This document shows positions 30,602-43,001 of a stretch of DNA of 64,000 nucleotides, in pieces. The position numbers and the translations under genes were made by a program. Source of the stretch: Rhexocercosporidium sp. MPI-PUGE-AT-0058. Its lineage: Eukaryota; Ascomycota; Leotiomycetes; Helotiales. The notes under the pieces are model-generated. The model was not told the DNA's origin. It did no database searches and worked only from the letters and a program-made list of their open reading frames with translations. The DNA lies in the NCBI GenBank assembly GCA_020746875.1, contig JAGTJL010000002.1, forward strand, positions 744,001 to 808,000, given 5' to 3'. How positions within the stretch are numbered: the stretch's first letter is position 1; each line of letters starts with the position of its first letter.

Positions 30602-32901
30602 ATGGACCATTTATGCCTCTTTTGTCACTCGGTCTTTAACTGGAAAGGAGATTCTTTCCAAGAAATGAGGACGCAAACTATAGCAAATATCGAGGACGAA
30701 ATCTACCACAACTCTTCTTCAACCAGGGATGGCAATTTCTCGGAAGATTCTGTCTGGGCTAAGGATCCTGTAGCCCTTTCTAAGATGCTTGAACATTTGA
30801 AGCAACAAAGTTTGGAGTCAAGCCGAGATATGCCTAGTGAGGATCTCGGTTTCCCTTTCGATATCAAACTCGGATTAGAAATACCGTGGAGACAACGCAA
30901 CGATGGGCAATATGAAGTTGAATTTGGTATCAGGGAAGCAGATGAGATCCATACCACCTCTGACAGCTGCCAATTATGCCACCTAATCTGGCGGTTGTTA
31001 TTAAAGGAGGAGGATGTCTTGAAAGATTTATACCTCACTATTGTAGAATTTACCCTCATTTTGGACGCTTCGTCCCTTGCCCCGGTCAATCTTCGATTAG
31101 AATTTTGGGGTGAAGATGGCGCTCATTTATATGAAAATTTACCATTGATGCCTCTTAAAGGTGAACATCACCCAAGTCTGTGACCAGACGCCTACTTATA
31201 CCCCAAACACGGCAACTAATCTTTCTCAAAGATGCCGAAGAACTGCTGCACATCAACCCGCCTCCGATCCATTCGTCCGCAAAGCCTCTGTGGGCACAAA
31301 TCAAAAATTGGATGGCGGAATGCTGCACATGTCATATTGATTGCAAGAAAGACAAACCGGCAAACTGGCTTCCTACACGTTTAATCGATGTTGGAGTACC
31401 ATTTTCTGAGAACGAACCTCGCCTCGTACTTTCGGAAAACATCCGCCGTGTCAAGACCGAACCACGTGTGAACTACATTGCTCTTAGTCACGTCTGGGGA
31501 GAGCAAGAATTTCTGAGATTAACGACCAAAAATATTCGGCTCCTGCAAGCGACCATACCTCGAAGAGGACTCTCACGGACCTTTCGAGACGCAATTTCTG
31601 CCTCACGAGAACTTGGTGTGAGATATCTGTGGATTGATTCATTATGTATCCTACAGGATTCGAAAGAAGACTGGCAAGCAGAGTCTTCGGCAATGCACCT
31701 CGTCTACAAGAACACCCTTTGCAACATTGCGGCATCCGGGCCTCATATAGGCTTGTTCAGCGTAAGGGACCCATTTGCCTTAATACCGCTCAGAATTGAT
31801 TTCAATCCCGAGACCACGGTATTAGAACCGTACTATTGCTTCTATGACTGGTGGGAATCTGTTCGTCAGGAGACGCCAATAAGCAGGCGAGGATGGGTTG
31901 TTCAAGAACGATTACTGAGTCCACGCACGATACATTTTTCAACCCCAATATTTTGGGAATGCCGGAATCTTGTCGCGTGCGAGAGTTACCCAAAGGGCCT
32001 ATCATTTGACTTTGATCGCTCAGATAAAATCTGGTCATATAAACACGGCGAGGAGGTTACCACTATGCTGGCCTGGGAAGCATGCATTCAAGTCTTTTCG
32101 GAATGTGCCCTGACTAAATCAAATGATAAACTCGTCGCTATCGCAGGTATCGCTAAGACTTTCGAATCCACATTGGATGGCACTTACTTAGCAGGGGTTT
32201 GGTCAAGTAACATTGTTAGGGGGTTACTTTGGTGGGTGAACAAGGATAAGGCCCGAGTAGGGAAAAACTCAATACGTGTTCTACCATACAGAGGTGGGTC
32301 CAATCTGGTGCTCTATGCCTTGGAAAGAATATTGACAATATTTGCAGCACCTTCATGGTCGTGGGCTTCCATTGATGGACCAATCAGACAAAGATGTTCT
32401 GGATTTTCACGTGTCTTAGTCCAAGTTGGAGAAGTACAGGTAGTTTCAACTACTACTGACCAATTTGGCGAGGTTGAAAGAGCCCGTCTCGACATCAGAG
32501 GAATCCTATTTGTGGTTCCAAATGCGAGGATAATATTCGAAGAGTTTCAGAAGGCGCCAACGCTTTTTGAACTGTGCTTCTCACTTGATACATGGATAGA
32601 TTTGCCAGAGTGTGCGGAGGAAATCCAATTTCTTCCTCTCGTAAGTTGTGATAGACAGCTTGTGGACGAGAAGACACGGACATTCCTGGGCCTTCTGTTA
32701 CATTTGGAAGATTCCAGTAGTATTCCATGGACGTATCGACGAATAGGTATTGCTAGAATCAATTGGGATGGAAGCATTGCTAGCTCTACCAAACTGGTCG
32801 CCTGCTCCAGGGGAGCCCGGCAAGTCGGTATGGGTCAAGTTGATATGATCCTGTCTAATACTATCAGTTTCTCTAAATTTATCCCCTTGCAAAGCATTTA
32901 A
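30602..32901 (+). CDS. HET-domain protein, intact, 742 aa
   Basis: The model is join(30602..31160, 31232..32901). The 71-bp intron (GTGAAC...CTCAAAG, branch CAACTAAT) restores phase 1. The N-terminal part has Cys/His pairs ('CLFCHSVFNW', 'SCQLCHLIWRLL'). The HET domain begins 'YIALSHVWG' (about residue 268), continues 'GVRYLWIDSLCILQD' (about 319) and 'RRGWVVQERLLSPRTIHF' (about 406), and a typical long C-terminal region ends with 'APSWSWASIDG'. HET proteins trigger incompatibility-type cell death after non-self recognition. This is a stand-alone HET, unrelated in detail to the HET parts of the NLR copies, and it carries no stops although it lies inside a RIP-marked composite. Confidence 0.9.
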
Positions 32902-33299
32902 AATATATGTGATATACGATATGTAGACCATTTATCTCTCTAAATGTGATATAGGTTGGTATTTACAGCTATCTCTACGAATTACAGGGTTCGCGTCTTC
33001 CGACGCCGGCATAGTTGGGTCTTGTACGATTTCTTCTCAGAGCCCGTTACTAGTTTTCGTCGATTGGAGCTTGTCAACAATTATCGCTAATAAAACTTGC
33101 AGACGATATTGGCTGAAAGTACGAATTTTATTCAACCTGGATGTGAGACTTTCCTCTACGATATGCCACAACTAAAACTTTGTCGATTTTACAGTATCCA
33201 CTTTTACACTCACTAGCTACTTATTCAAACGTTTCTCGATTGTGATTCCACTACTCTAATTAATTTCGAAGGCTTCGTGTGAGCCGCAGGCGAGCACCC

Positions 33300-33956
33300 A
33301 TGTATTTCTTTGTTCGGGACCCTCTTTGTGGCTGCTGTGGCGCACAAACAGTTTCAGAGCCGCTGCGCGGTTCGGTACTTCTGATTAACGATCCTCGGCT
33401 AGTAAGGGCCGACCCCGCACTTCCCGCCAAGCTTTGGTTACTTAATTCCGCCGTGATTCCGCTTATATAATGAATAGGCTAGCTTGTGGCTCTTGACCTG
33501 AAGGCAGTCGCTATTAACGACATTCCCAGGTCATCAGTAGCATCTAACGCAATGCCTTGTCCACACAGCTCTTCCCAGTAAGATCTCAATGCTTGAAATA
33601 ATGTGAGCACGGACCACCTCCGCCATTTTTTAGCCGATTGTGTTATGGGCCACCTCGATACAGTACTGTAAATAGTTGCTGCATGACATCTGGCCACTTT
33701 CGTACAGCGAGCATGAGGTCAAAAGCTCATTATGTTATCCTTACACGTCCCGTGACTTTTTCTTACATAGACGATATTACTAAAAAGTTACATAACTAAG
33801 TCAGTTTGTTCTAGAAGATTCTAGAATTATCAAATTGCTATAAAGTCTTGAGTTCCCCTAGGACCCTCTATGAAATAGAGATAAAGGAAAAGATATATTA
33901 TATTAAGAGCTTTATATACTACCCATTGGCAAGTATAGCCCCGCTTTTCATATTAG
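33300..33956 (-). repeat. 3' flank and inner TIR remnant of NLR copy 3's element
   Basis: Read on the minus strand, 33956 to about 33720 matches the sequence just downstream of NLR copy 1 (11466-11700: 'TAATATGAAAAGCGGG', 'TCAAGACTTTATAGCAATTT', 'CTAGAATCTTCT'). 33480 to about 33320 then matches the inner right TIR (CCCCGCAC block, 'GCCACAGCAGCCACAAAG'). Similarity stops near 33,300, so the outermost roughly 330 bp and the terminus of this element are missing. Confidence 0.65.
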
Positions 33957-34982
33957 TAAGAGTTGCGGCCATTGCTCCCGGGCACCTTAAGCGAGCCCTA
34001 TCAAAACCAGACTCAATATTCAAGAAATCACAACACAATCAGAAATTAATAAAATTGACTTGAAATTGAAATAGTATTTTAGTGAATAGTAGCTAAACCC
34101 TTTACTTTAATTACATCCTCTAACTTACAAGTCAATCTCTCGGTATAATGCTGAAAGTCACGTGGATCGACTCGGTCCCAAAGCTTTTGGATCTCTCCTT
34201 TTAACTCGTCAATAGAAGTCGGCACAAACGGCAATTTCTTCAGCTCTTCTTTCATCCATCGCCAGACCTTCTCGATTGGGTTTAAATCAGGTGAAGAAGG
34301 AGGCCAATTGAACCCTCGGATACCGTGCTCGAGTCGAGGTAATCGAGCATGTCCCAAATGGACCTTAGCTCCATCTTCCATAAAGATATACTCAGGACCG
34401 AGTTTATCAAACTTCGGGAAAACAATCTTTCTCTAAAAAGACTAATTTCGACTTCCAGTCCCAGCCAAGCGCTCCCCAGATCATTATCGAAACTCGTCCT
34501 GATCGATTTAAACAGATTTAATACAATCAGGACAGCGCTTTTCGTCGATTCTTCGAGTAACCCAGATTCGGCCAGTTTTCCCAAGCTCGAATATACATTC
34601 GTCACTCCAAATAACCTTCCTCCAATCCCCTCCATTCGGTTGACTTGCTGCCCAATCCGAAGTACCCCGCCAGCGATGCGAAAACGCGAAATCAAGCCGT
34701 TTTTAGCTTGCTTTCGAGAGATAAAGGGCCTTGGACAAGCTATACATCTTCGATAGCCTGCACGGCGTAGTGCTCGTCGAATTGTACGGACCGAAGCTTG
34801 AATATTTAAGTGAGCTTTAACCACCTCGAGAGATAACCGACGAGTCGACTAGTTTTTTGCTACTTAGCGAATAATCCGACGAATCAAACGATTAGATATT
34901 AAGTTTCGCTTTGTTGCTTTCCCTTTCCGTTGAGTACGAGATGATTTGGCTTGAATCCATCGTTGTATCGTGGTTCGTGGTA

Positions 34983-37900
34983 ACGTCCATCCCTGCGTGC
35001 CGGAAAACCCTCCGTGCCGGAAAAAATGATAGGTACTTTGACTTCAAGCAGCTGAAATCTTTACATACCGTAATATGTCTTATTATTTTTCATAAGTTAT
35101 ATTCCATAGCCATTCCCGGATACCCTAGATGCTTCCGATTAAATAAATCACGTTCGCGTCATCGCCCTCACGCCTGATTTGCGAAGAGTGTCCTTTCATA
35201 GTGGAACAGACCTCCTTTACCGGAGCTGCACCACCGAGCTGACGCCATCCCTAAACCTTGTAAAGGGTCTGAGCCGAGCTCTCAAGCCTCCTCATTATGC
35301 GGGAGATCGTCAACATTTTTGTGGCGGCTATAGCGTGCAGATTTATACAAGATCGCCAGGCGGGTCGGTACCTCGGTAAAACGAGTGACAGTTTTGGTTA
35401 GTGCAAGGTAACCACGCACCCGCTACAATACGAGAGTACCAGCCTACGATTCGCTCGCAGCCTTCGTACGACCGTACCCGATCTAGGACATTGCTACGGT
35501 CACATGACAATGGCCCTGAGTGGCTATCTAGGTTTATGGCTCACAATGCTTCTTGAAGATTCTAGAACCGAGTAGTAATTATACTATAATATATAGTTAC
35601 ACGTTCCCCTAGAACCCTCTGTGAAAGAGAGAGAAAAACAGAAAAGAAGCATTATATACAGGAGACAATTCTTAAGCTAAACGAACTTGGACCCTTCTTT
35701 AATGTGTAGAAATGAAATTCTTCCCGACGCATGTCCTAAGATAACTGCCTTATCCCATACAGCTTCACAAGTAGGTCGATAATCAGTAGGCAGCCAGAGG
35801 AGATTAGTACTGCCTTCTGCTAGCCAATGATTATTTACGTGTAAATGTGGTAATAGCTTGCCGTCAGGGGAGAAGGCCACGGAAGTGACCGGTGACGAGT
35901 GGCCCTTAAGGGTGTGCTGCAGAGCTCCTGTAGCTGCGTCCCAGAGCCGGACTGTCTTGTCTAACGATCCAGAGACGACCTGCTTGCCGTCAGGGGAGAA
36001 GGCCACGGAACGGACAGATGACGAGTGGCCCTCGAGCGTCTGTAAAGACGGGCTCCAATCTGCTTCAACTCCTGGTTTCCTCTGTATCCAAGTTGGAATA
36101 GACCCTTCAAATTGTTTCCGAATAATACTCCTCTCTGGGGCGAAGATAAGGGCTGAACAGTACAGTTGAAGAGGCGCCTGTTCAATAACTGATCGATTGT
36201 ATAAGGCGAATCGCTTTGCGTTATAGATAAATGCGTGCAAATTAGGGCTTTCAAGAGCTTAAGCACAAGTTAGCCTCTTATAGATAATAAATATATAGCT
36301 TACCGAAACGTGGGCCTCTAAGGCCAAGATTGCTTGAATCCCTTCCGACGTCTTACTTATCCACCCAAGCGTCTCAAGCCAGTGTAGTAAATGAGCTTGC
36401 AGAAATCGGTGGGCTTCCTCGCCATCGAGAACCTGGCACCCAGTCCTTAGCAGATGCTGAACCCAGTAGAGGCATGCATATTGAACTTCAGGCGGAAGGT
36501 ATTCCTGTAGACGAGTGCAGTCAACTTCGCTTGCTTGAGTACTAGGAGTATGTATACCGCAAATGTCCTTTTTGAGTGTCTGGGATATTATCTGTATGCA
36601 TCGCGTAGCTAATATCTGGTGTGCCTCCTTTTCGTCCACCTAGAAATCTCTATATCGATCTTTGTTAAGGAGAAAGTCGCGAAATGAAGGGTGATAGAGG
36701 CGGAGCGGGCGAGTCGGGTCGTTTGGAATATCAAGGATGGCATGGAGGTCGTTAAATGTCGAATCCACTTCTTCCCTGGAAGCCTGTAATAGCCTGCTTA
36801 ATGCAGAGGGAGAAAGAGGTGAGAGCAACACTACTGTACTTCCAAGTATAAGCTTTAGTATATCGCATGCTTCTTCTTTCTCTTCGTCTGAATAGTCCGA
36901 GGAGATCGAGTGCTTGAGGACAGCAAGGTAGAGTTCATTTAGGTGCTTTTCTGGTGCGGTAATAGCATTGCTGCTACCCTTGAGAATTGTGTCCAGTCTC
37001 TTGCGTGCAAAGCGCCTCCCCTCACGGATGAACAGACATGTCGTTGCTGCCCAGATAAAGAGTCCACTAGTATAGACAACCAGCTGTCTTAGAACTTCTC
37101 CGCCGGGCTAGTCAGCTTTAAGATTCTACTCTTGCCTGATTCTCCCTAGATTGTGTTCTAGGTATAGAGAAATATCATGATCGACAATTGATGGCTGTAT
37201 GTTGTGGAGCACAAAGTCCTGGTGTTCGGCTTGTGGGATAGCGAATATCCCGTGTCGGATGGGAATTTCAGGTCTATTCGTCAGAAAAATTCGAAGTCGT
37301 ATCGTTGTTAATGATCGAGCTTCAGCTAGAAGCTGCAGAATCGTGCGAATATAGCCTTCGTCGTCACACTCATCAAGGGCATCGATAATAAGTAGATAGG
37401 AAGATGGAGATGAGGGCTTGTCTGACTGTACTAACTTTAACGGACGAATAACAAGCTCGCGCCACTGATCTAGAAGAGACAGATTCGCAATATCGCTCCG
37501 CTCCCTCACAGTATCACAGATATGTGTTTGGAGAGATGGCATAGCATCCGCGAGCTGTACGGCAAGACTTGTGAAGAGCTTGCCGGCATGGCTCACGTCT
37601 CCGCCGCCCCTTGAGAAGAAGAAGCTGGCTCCGAGACGCTTCTGCTTACTGTATCTGCGGGCGACGGTACGAGAGATTGTTGACTTTCCCGTCCCAGCTA
37701 GGCCGCTTAGCCAGAAGATACATCGCTTATTTTGTTTATCCTTTCCATCAGTCTAGTCATATATCTCTTGTAGAAGGTCGACGCGCGTGTTACGGAGGCA
37801 GGCAGGTTCGTCTTGGCGGTCGTAGGCATTAAATGGCGCCTCATCAGCATATGGTAGGTGACGAAGTAGGTCTTTCTCAAGGCCTGAACTGCTAGTTAGC

Positions 37901-39507
37901 GCTAGTCTTAACAGTGTGTTAAGCATTAATCGTAGGGATAGGACTTACCTTTGGAAGGTTTATCGATTGCCTCTCGGAGCCGCTGAAACGCCTTGACTTC
38001 TCCTTCGCCATAAAGAAGTGGCATTTGGACATCGAAAATGCCAAAAAGCGAATACGCCTTGTCTTCCCCGCGTGTAGTTTGTCGACTTTTTGCCTACGAG
38101 AATCGTTCATCGACGTCGAATTGGGAGAGATGGTTTTCTCGAAGCGCCGTGGCAGGGATTCCCGTAATATCGTGGATTTGTTGCTCTAGAGTTCTCTTAT
38201 CACTTAGTCGTTTGCTTTCCTGAGAGAAGAATTCAATTGATCTTGGAGCAAGGAGCTCTTGAAGGGTCCAGCCTCGTGTAAACCATTTGCTGTCTCGGAA
38301 AGCAGATTCCCAAGTACACTCGGCAGATCCGTCGCTTGCTTTCCGCTTTCGTATTAAAATATCGGATAAATAGACGTAGTATCTGGTCGCTTTCTGATAC
38401 CAGCTAAACATCGAGTTGATAGCTTCTGAGAGCTCGGCGCTACTCGATTTGTCGATGCAGCATGTGTTAACCCAGAAGTATTTCAAGCAATCACGCCTGG
38501 CCTGTTCTCCGCAGAACTGTATCTTGCTATAGCCGCCAGCTTGACTCTTGCTCGTACCGTCTGTCAGGTCCTTGAAGGTAACCTCGTCCGTTTTCCACCT
38601 GTGTGAAAGTATAGCATACTTGGGTATAGCGCTTTTAAAGAACTCGGTCAGGCTGAGGTTGCCATCATCGTCAGATTGTAGCAGACGTATTGTTCGTAAG
38701 GTTCGAGGGTCGCAGTAGGGCAGGGTTTCGGTTAGTTGTTAAGCCGTCGAATCAATATAGATGCGGAGTGAAGTTGGAGAAAAGGTCGTGTTGAGGCTGG
38801 CGGACTCAGCTGGGGAGCAGCCTCATGACAATGCCACTGTTGTACATCACTGGAAGCGTGCAAGACCGGCCAGTCGCTCAGGCTGGAATTCTGGAAGCCA
38901 TAGGATATCATATTCGAAGTCAATTTTCATTGAGCATGATTTGTTTTCGCCACTGCAAAGGAAGCTGAAGGAATAGAGAGTGGATGATAAAAACTGAATT
39001 TAGGATCCTGAATTTACCTTTGATCTTTGGAGTTCCATTCCATAGCCTTGATTGTCAGGCAGTAGGCTACTGTGCGGGGCTCTTCCCCACCAACATCGTC
39101 ACTCGCTTCGATCCGAGGTACCGATCCGCGTTGCGATCCTGCATGAATTTGGACGCCACAGCCGCCACAGGGCTGTTAACGATTTCCTACATGTTAGGAG
39201 GGACTTAGAGCTCAGGTAAGACGTTTTTATACGTTTAGGGATAGTATAGGGTCGGTGATGCAGCTGTGGTAGAGAAAGTCTATTACGTTATAAAAGGAGA
39301 GTCTTTGCAAATCAGGCGTGGGGCGACGACGCGGACCATGAATTTTTCAGTCGGAGGTATTTAAGGTGTGCGGGAGTGGCCATAGAATATAACTTACAAA
39401 TTTTTTAAAGAGATATTGTAGTGTGTATAGAATTTATGATGCTTGAAGTCAATGTACCAGCTAAATTTTCCGGTACGTAGGGTTTTCCGTTACGTAGGGA
39501 TGGACGT
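34983..39507. mobile_element. NLR-carrying TIR element 2
   Basis: A 4.53-kb element flanked by TA (34981-34982, 39508-39509), inserted in the Tc1 transposase gene. The ends start ACGTCCATCCCTGCGTGCCG and ACGTCCATCCCTACGTAACG (inverted). Inverted similarity continues for about 430 bp and includes CTTTGACTTCAAGCA / CATTGACTTCAAGCA, 'CACGCCTGATTTGC' and 'GGTCGGTACCTCGG' / 'GATCGGTACCTCGG'. The motif form is CGGAAA, as in MITE type 1, unlike element 1. Cargo: one HET-NACHT-WD40 gene on the minus strand. Confidence 0.88.
35677..38690 (-). pseudogene. HET-NACHT-WD40 NLR pseudogene, copy 2 (different NACHT)
   Basis: The HET part begins at 38690, where the expected ATG reads ATA ('RLLQSDDDGNLSLTE'), and runs 'PKYAILSHRW', 'YFWVNTCCIDKSSS', 'TRGWTLQELLAP'. 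An intron lies near 37,880-37,945. The NACHT P-loop is GLAGTGKST (about 37,680-37,705), with 'YLLIIDALDECDDEG'. This is a different subtype from the GDPGKGKT NACHT of copies 1 and 3. Two WD40 units and a C-terminal cap ('VILGHASGRISFLHI') follow. Single TAG codons interrupt it at Trp positions (after 'DERFS', after 'YD' before TDGK, after 'RYRDF') and after 'RIRQE' near 37,126. It is less decayed than copies 1 and 3. Confidence 0.85.
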
Positions 39508-39766
39508 TACACCTGTTTGTCGCTTGATCTCAGGAACCGAATTTCCAGCGTTCCACAAAGATCGTACTGTTGACCGCGCAGGAGTATTCTAATCGCTTTG
39601 AGTGCCTTTCGCCAAGAGGGAGAGTAAAGTTGAGAGTTCATTTCGAGTTTGAAGCTATTCTATAAGAGAATCGTAAAGATATAGATATTTTAAGAGAATG
39701 TACTAGAAATTTAGATGCGGGGCAGACCTCGCTTAAGGTGCCCGGGAGCAATGGCCGCAACTCTTA

Positions 39767-42700
39767 GTTTTAGCCCTTGTTGAATCTGAAGAAATGATAA
39801 TCTCCCTGACGAATGCCCTAAAATAATAATCCTGCCTCATATAGCTTTATACGTAAGTCGATAGTTAGTAGGTAGCCAGAGATATCTAGCAGCACCTTTT
39901 ACTAGCCATTCACTAGATACGTGTAAGGTCGGAATATGTTTGCCGTCAGTAGAGAAGGCCACGGACGCGACCCCGCCAGAATGGCCCTCGAGCGTCTGCT
40001 GCAAGGCTCCTGTTGCCGCGTCCCAGAGCCGCACCGTCTTGTCGTCAGACCCCGATACGACCTGCTTGCCGTCGGGGGAGAAGGCTACAGAGCTGATATA
40101 ACCAGAATGGCCCTCGAGCGTCTGCTGCAAGGCTCTTGTCGCTGCGTCCCAGAGCCGTACCGTCTCGTCATAAGAGCCTGATACGACCTGCTTGCCGTCG
40201 GGGGAGAAGGTCACAGAGCTGACATAACCAGAATGGCCCTCGAGCGTCTGCTGCAAGGCTCCTGTCGCCGCGTCCCAGAGCCGAACCGTCTCGTTATAAG
40301 AGCCCGACACGAACTGCTTGCCGTCGGGGGAGAAGGCCACGGACGTGACCCCGCCAGAATAGCCTTCCAGTATTTGAAGCATCGCAGTCTAATGTGCTTC
40401 TACTCTAGGTTTTCTCTGGATCTAAGACGGAATATATCCCTCGAACGTTTCTCGAACAATGCTCTTCTCTGGGGCAAAGACAAGAGCCGAATAATATGCT
40501 TGAAGAGGCGCCTGTTCAATAACTGATCGATTGTATACGGCAAACCGCGCTGCATCTTGTATAAACGCATGCTTATTAGGGCTTTCATCGACCTTGTTAT
40601 GTTAGTAGAGTCTTATCTGAAGGGATCCTCGAAATCGCAATATGACCTACCTTGATCCAGTTCTCGAGCTTCATTATCATCACGATACCATCTGGCAAGC
40701 TTTTCATTAAGCTAAGCGCCTCAAGCTAGAATATATAATTCGTTCTTAAAAATTGATAAACAGAGCTACTATTTATAAGATTAATGGTAGTGTATCCTTT
40801 ATTACAGTCAAGTAGATGGTCAACCCAATAAAAACACGAGTATTATACTGCGGCGAGTGGATCTGGAACTGGCGGCTCGACCATCTCAATCGGGAACCCA
40901 GGCGCGCGCAATCCGTATATATCGCGTCGAAGCGTTTTGGACATAACCTCGAGCGATCTTGAGAATATTGTGTAGATTACATCTGCCTTTCCAGATGGAA
41001 ATACTTTATTAAATGCCCTTTCGAGTAAGAAGTCCTTTGCCGACTGATAGATAAAATAGGCACGATTCTCTCGTACAGTAAGGAACGAGCCGCATTTATT
41101 GACAACTTTTACGACTTTATCAAGATTAGAAGAGATTTGCCAAGGAAGATCAGAGAGGGCTCCTACTTCGAGAAGGTGGAGTAGGCGATACGCAAGCGTT
41201 ATAGTAGAAAGGACGAGACGGCAGAACTCGGGATTTCTACGCTGAAGCTGTTTAACTTAACGTAGCATCCGATCGTAGAGCGGTACTAGCTCGGGTGGCA
41301 TGTCCTGAAGCACATCAAGCACGTCCCAGCTCTCTACGGGCTCAAGCTCCTGTAAGACAAGAGCCGCCCAGAGAAAAGTCTTATTGGCTTTCGCGTATAT
41401 CTGACGTCGAACAATCTCCTGTAGCTCGCTGTCGTCTTTAATAAGTCGCAGTTTGGAAACCTTGAAATCGATGAAAACCTGGATAGCACGAGAAATATGC
41501 TCTTTATTTAGCTTAAGGCTAAGCCTCATCTGCATATAATCAAGTCTCAGCCGCGCTTTAATGTAAGGTTCGTTGCGGCTTGATATAATCCATTTGACGC
41601 GAGGGAATGTTGAGGCAGTTTGACTGATGAGATCCAAAAGCTGGTCAAGATTTGCTTTGTATTCATCGAGCGCATCAGTGATCAAATAGATGCTCTTCAA
41701 GCTTGGGTCTTGCAGAATGCTAGTGAAAATTTCAGATAATGCAATTCAGGCGTTTGCATCTTTAAAAAGGGCCTTGCCAGTATAATCGTACTTTTTCCGT
41801 ATATGCGAGATAAGTAATGGTTGCTAGTCGATGAGCAAGTAAATAAGACCGCGGAGTATAGCTGACGTATTATTAATACGGTCATCGGTAGCCTGGCAGA
41901 AGAAGTACGATAATAGCGTAGTCGCCTCTATGTCTCTCAGCTTCGTTGAAGGGCTCATTTCATCGAAGATGCCGCTAATAAGCATCGTCTTGCCTTTACC
42001 GGGGTCACCCTTGATCCAGAGTAGCCGGCTCTGTGTATCGTCGCGCTATCGCTAGAAATCGGGATGTTCGAGAATCCATTGGTAAGAGTCTCGCAGCAAC
42101 CCTCCCTTCGTGTCCTCGATCCGCTTCTTGTCCTCGCGGGGATCTGTTATCCGTAGGTCTTGAATGCAGCTCTGGCTCTGAGGGTCGGGTGGGTTCTGCT
42201 CGGCTTCTTGCAAAGAGTGATTAGCAGCTAGCTAAAGGTAAAGAATTTTGTTATATGCTTACCTGTTGGCGAGGTCTGGATCTCCTTTTTAAGTCGTCTG
42301 AACGCGTGCTCTTTCCCTTCCCTATAGATGAGTGGCAAATGAATACCAAACAGATCTAGCAGGGAGTATGCCATGTCTTCTTGGCGGTGAGTCTCACGAT
42401 TTGCCGCCCAGGACATTCGCTCAGCGACGCTGAAGTTCGATAAGGGGTCTCCTCGAAGCACACTGACTGGAATGCCTGTTATCTCGCAGATATTTCGCTC
42501 GAGAGAGGTCTTATTCCCTAATATCTCTCCTTCTTTGGAGAAGAAGTCGACTGATGCCGGCGCAATAAGCTCGTGCAGAGTCTAGCCTCGTGAGAACTAT
42601 TCGCTTTTCCGAAACGACTTTTCCCAGGCTTCGTTAGATCGATCGGCCGAATCGGTACAAGGCCACGAAACATCTCGCAGATAAACGTAGCACTTGGTCG

Positions 42701-43001
42701 CATCTCGGTACTAGCAAAACATGGAGTTGATTGCTTCCTGAAGCTCGACAGCATTGGATTTATCGATACAGCAGGTGTCTACCCAAAAGTATTGCAGGCC
42801 ATCACGCTTAGCCTGCTTTCCGCAGAACTGTATCTTGCCGTAGCCAGCTTTGCCTGTGCTCGTACCGTCTGTTAAATCCTTGAAAGCGACTTCCTCTGCT
42901 CTCTATCTGTGCGAAAGTATAGTATACTTCTTGGGTATGTCGCCTTCAAAGAACTCGGTCAGGCTGAACCCACTATCGGTGTTGTAGTGTAGCAGACGTA
43001 T
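39767..43001 (-). pseudogene. HET-NACHT-WD40 NLR pseudogene, copy 3
   Basis: Start codon mutated to ATA (43001-42999). The HET part has Trp codons changed to TAG after 'ILSHR', in 'MFC-x-YRDA' and in 'SRG-x-TLHEL'. The intron matches copy 1 in place and sequence (near 42,210-42,270). The P-loop is GDPGKGKT (41986-42009), still canonical. The NACHT continues through 'IYLITDALDEYKAN', with an in-frame stop at 41,257 after 'LYDRMLR'. Four WD40 units lie at 39,900-40,382. The C-terminal cap ends where the Tc1 element is inserted. The parent element's right end is 44822. Confidence 0.85.

Larger units (their letters stand above)
34079..39641 (-). pseudogene. Tc1/mariner DDE transposase, frameshifted and interrupted
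   Basis: The N-terminus starts at about 39631 ('MNSQLYSPSWRKALKAIRIL'), stops at the insertion at 39509 and resumes at 34980 ('TTIQRWIQAKSSRTQ'). The C-terminal part, 34381-34079, carries 'FNWPPSSPDLNPIEKVWRWM', the DDE_3 signature containing the last catalytic acidic region. Between these, the reading frame needs at least one shift ('GVTNVYSSLGKLA' is the out-of-frame form of a V-I-W-S-D-E-like block) and crosses stop codons near 34,855. The enzyme is inactive. Confidence 0.85.
33959..39764. mobile_element. Tc1/mariner element (1.28 kb originally), split by NLR element 2
   Basis: 37-bp perfect TIRs start AGAGTTGCGGCCATTGCTCC (33959-33995 and inverted 39728-39764), flanked by TA (33957-33958, 39765-39766). 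Subtracting the nested 34983-39509 leaves 1,279 bp, the usual size of a fungal Tc1/mariner. It sits two codons before the stop of NLR copy 3: joining across it gives Gly-Leu-Lys-Leu-Ile-stop, against Gly-Leu-His-Leu-Leu-Ile-stop in copy 1. Confidence 0.9.

Noticed and set aside
33959..39764. The Tc1 transposase as the enzyme that moves the NLR elements
   Set aside because: Its own TIR (AGAGTTGCGG...) is unrelated to ACGTCC..., and the gene is frameshifted and split by an NLR element.
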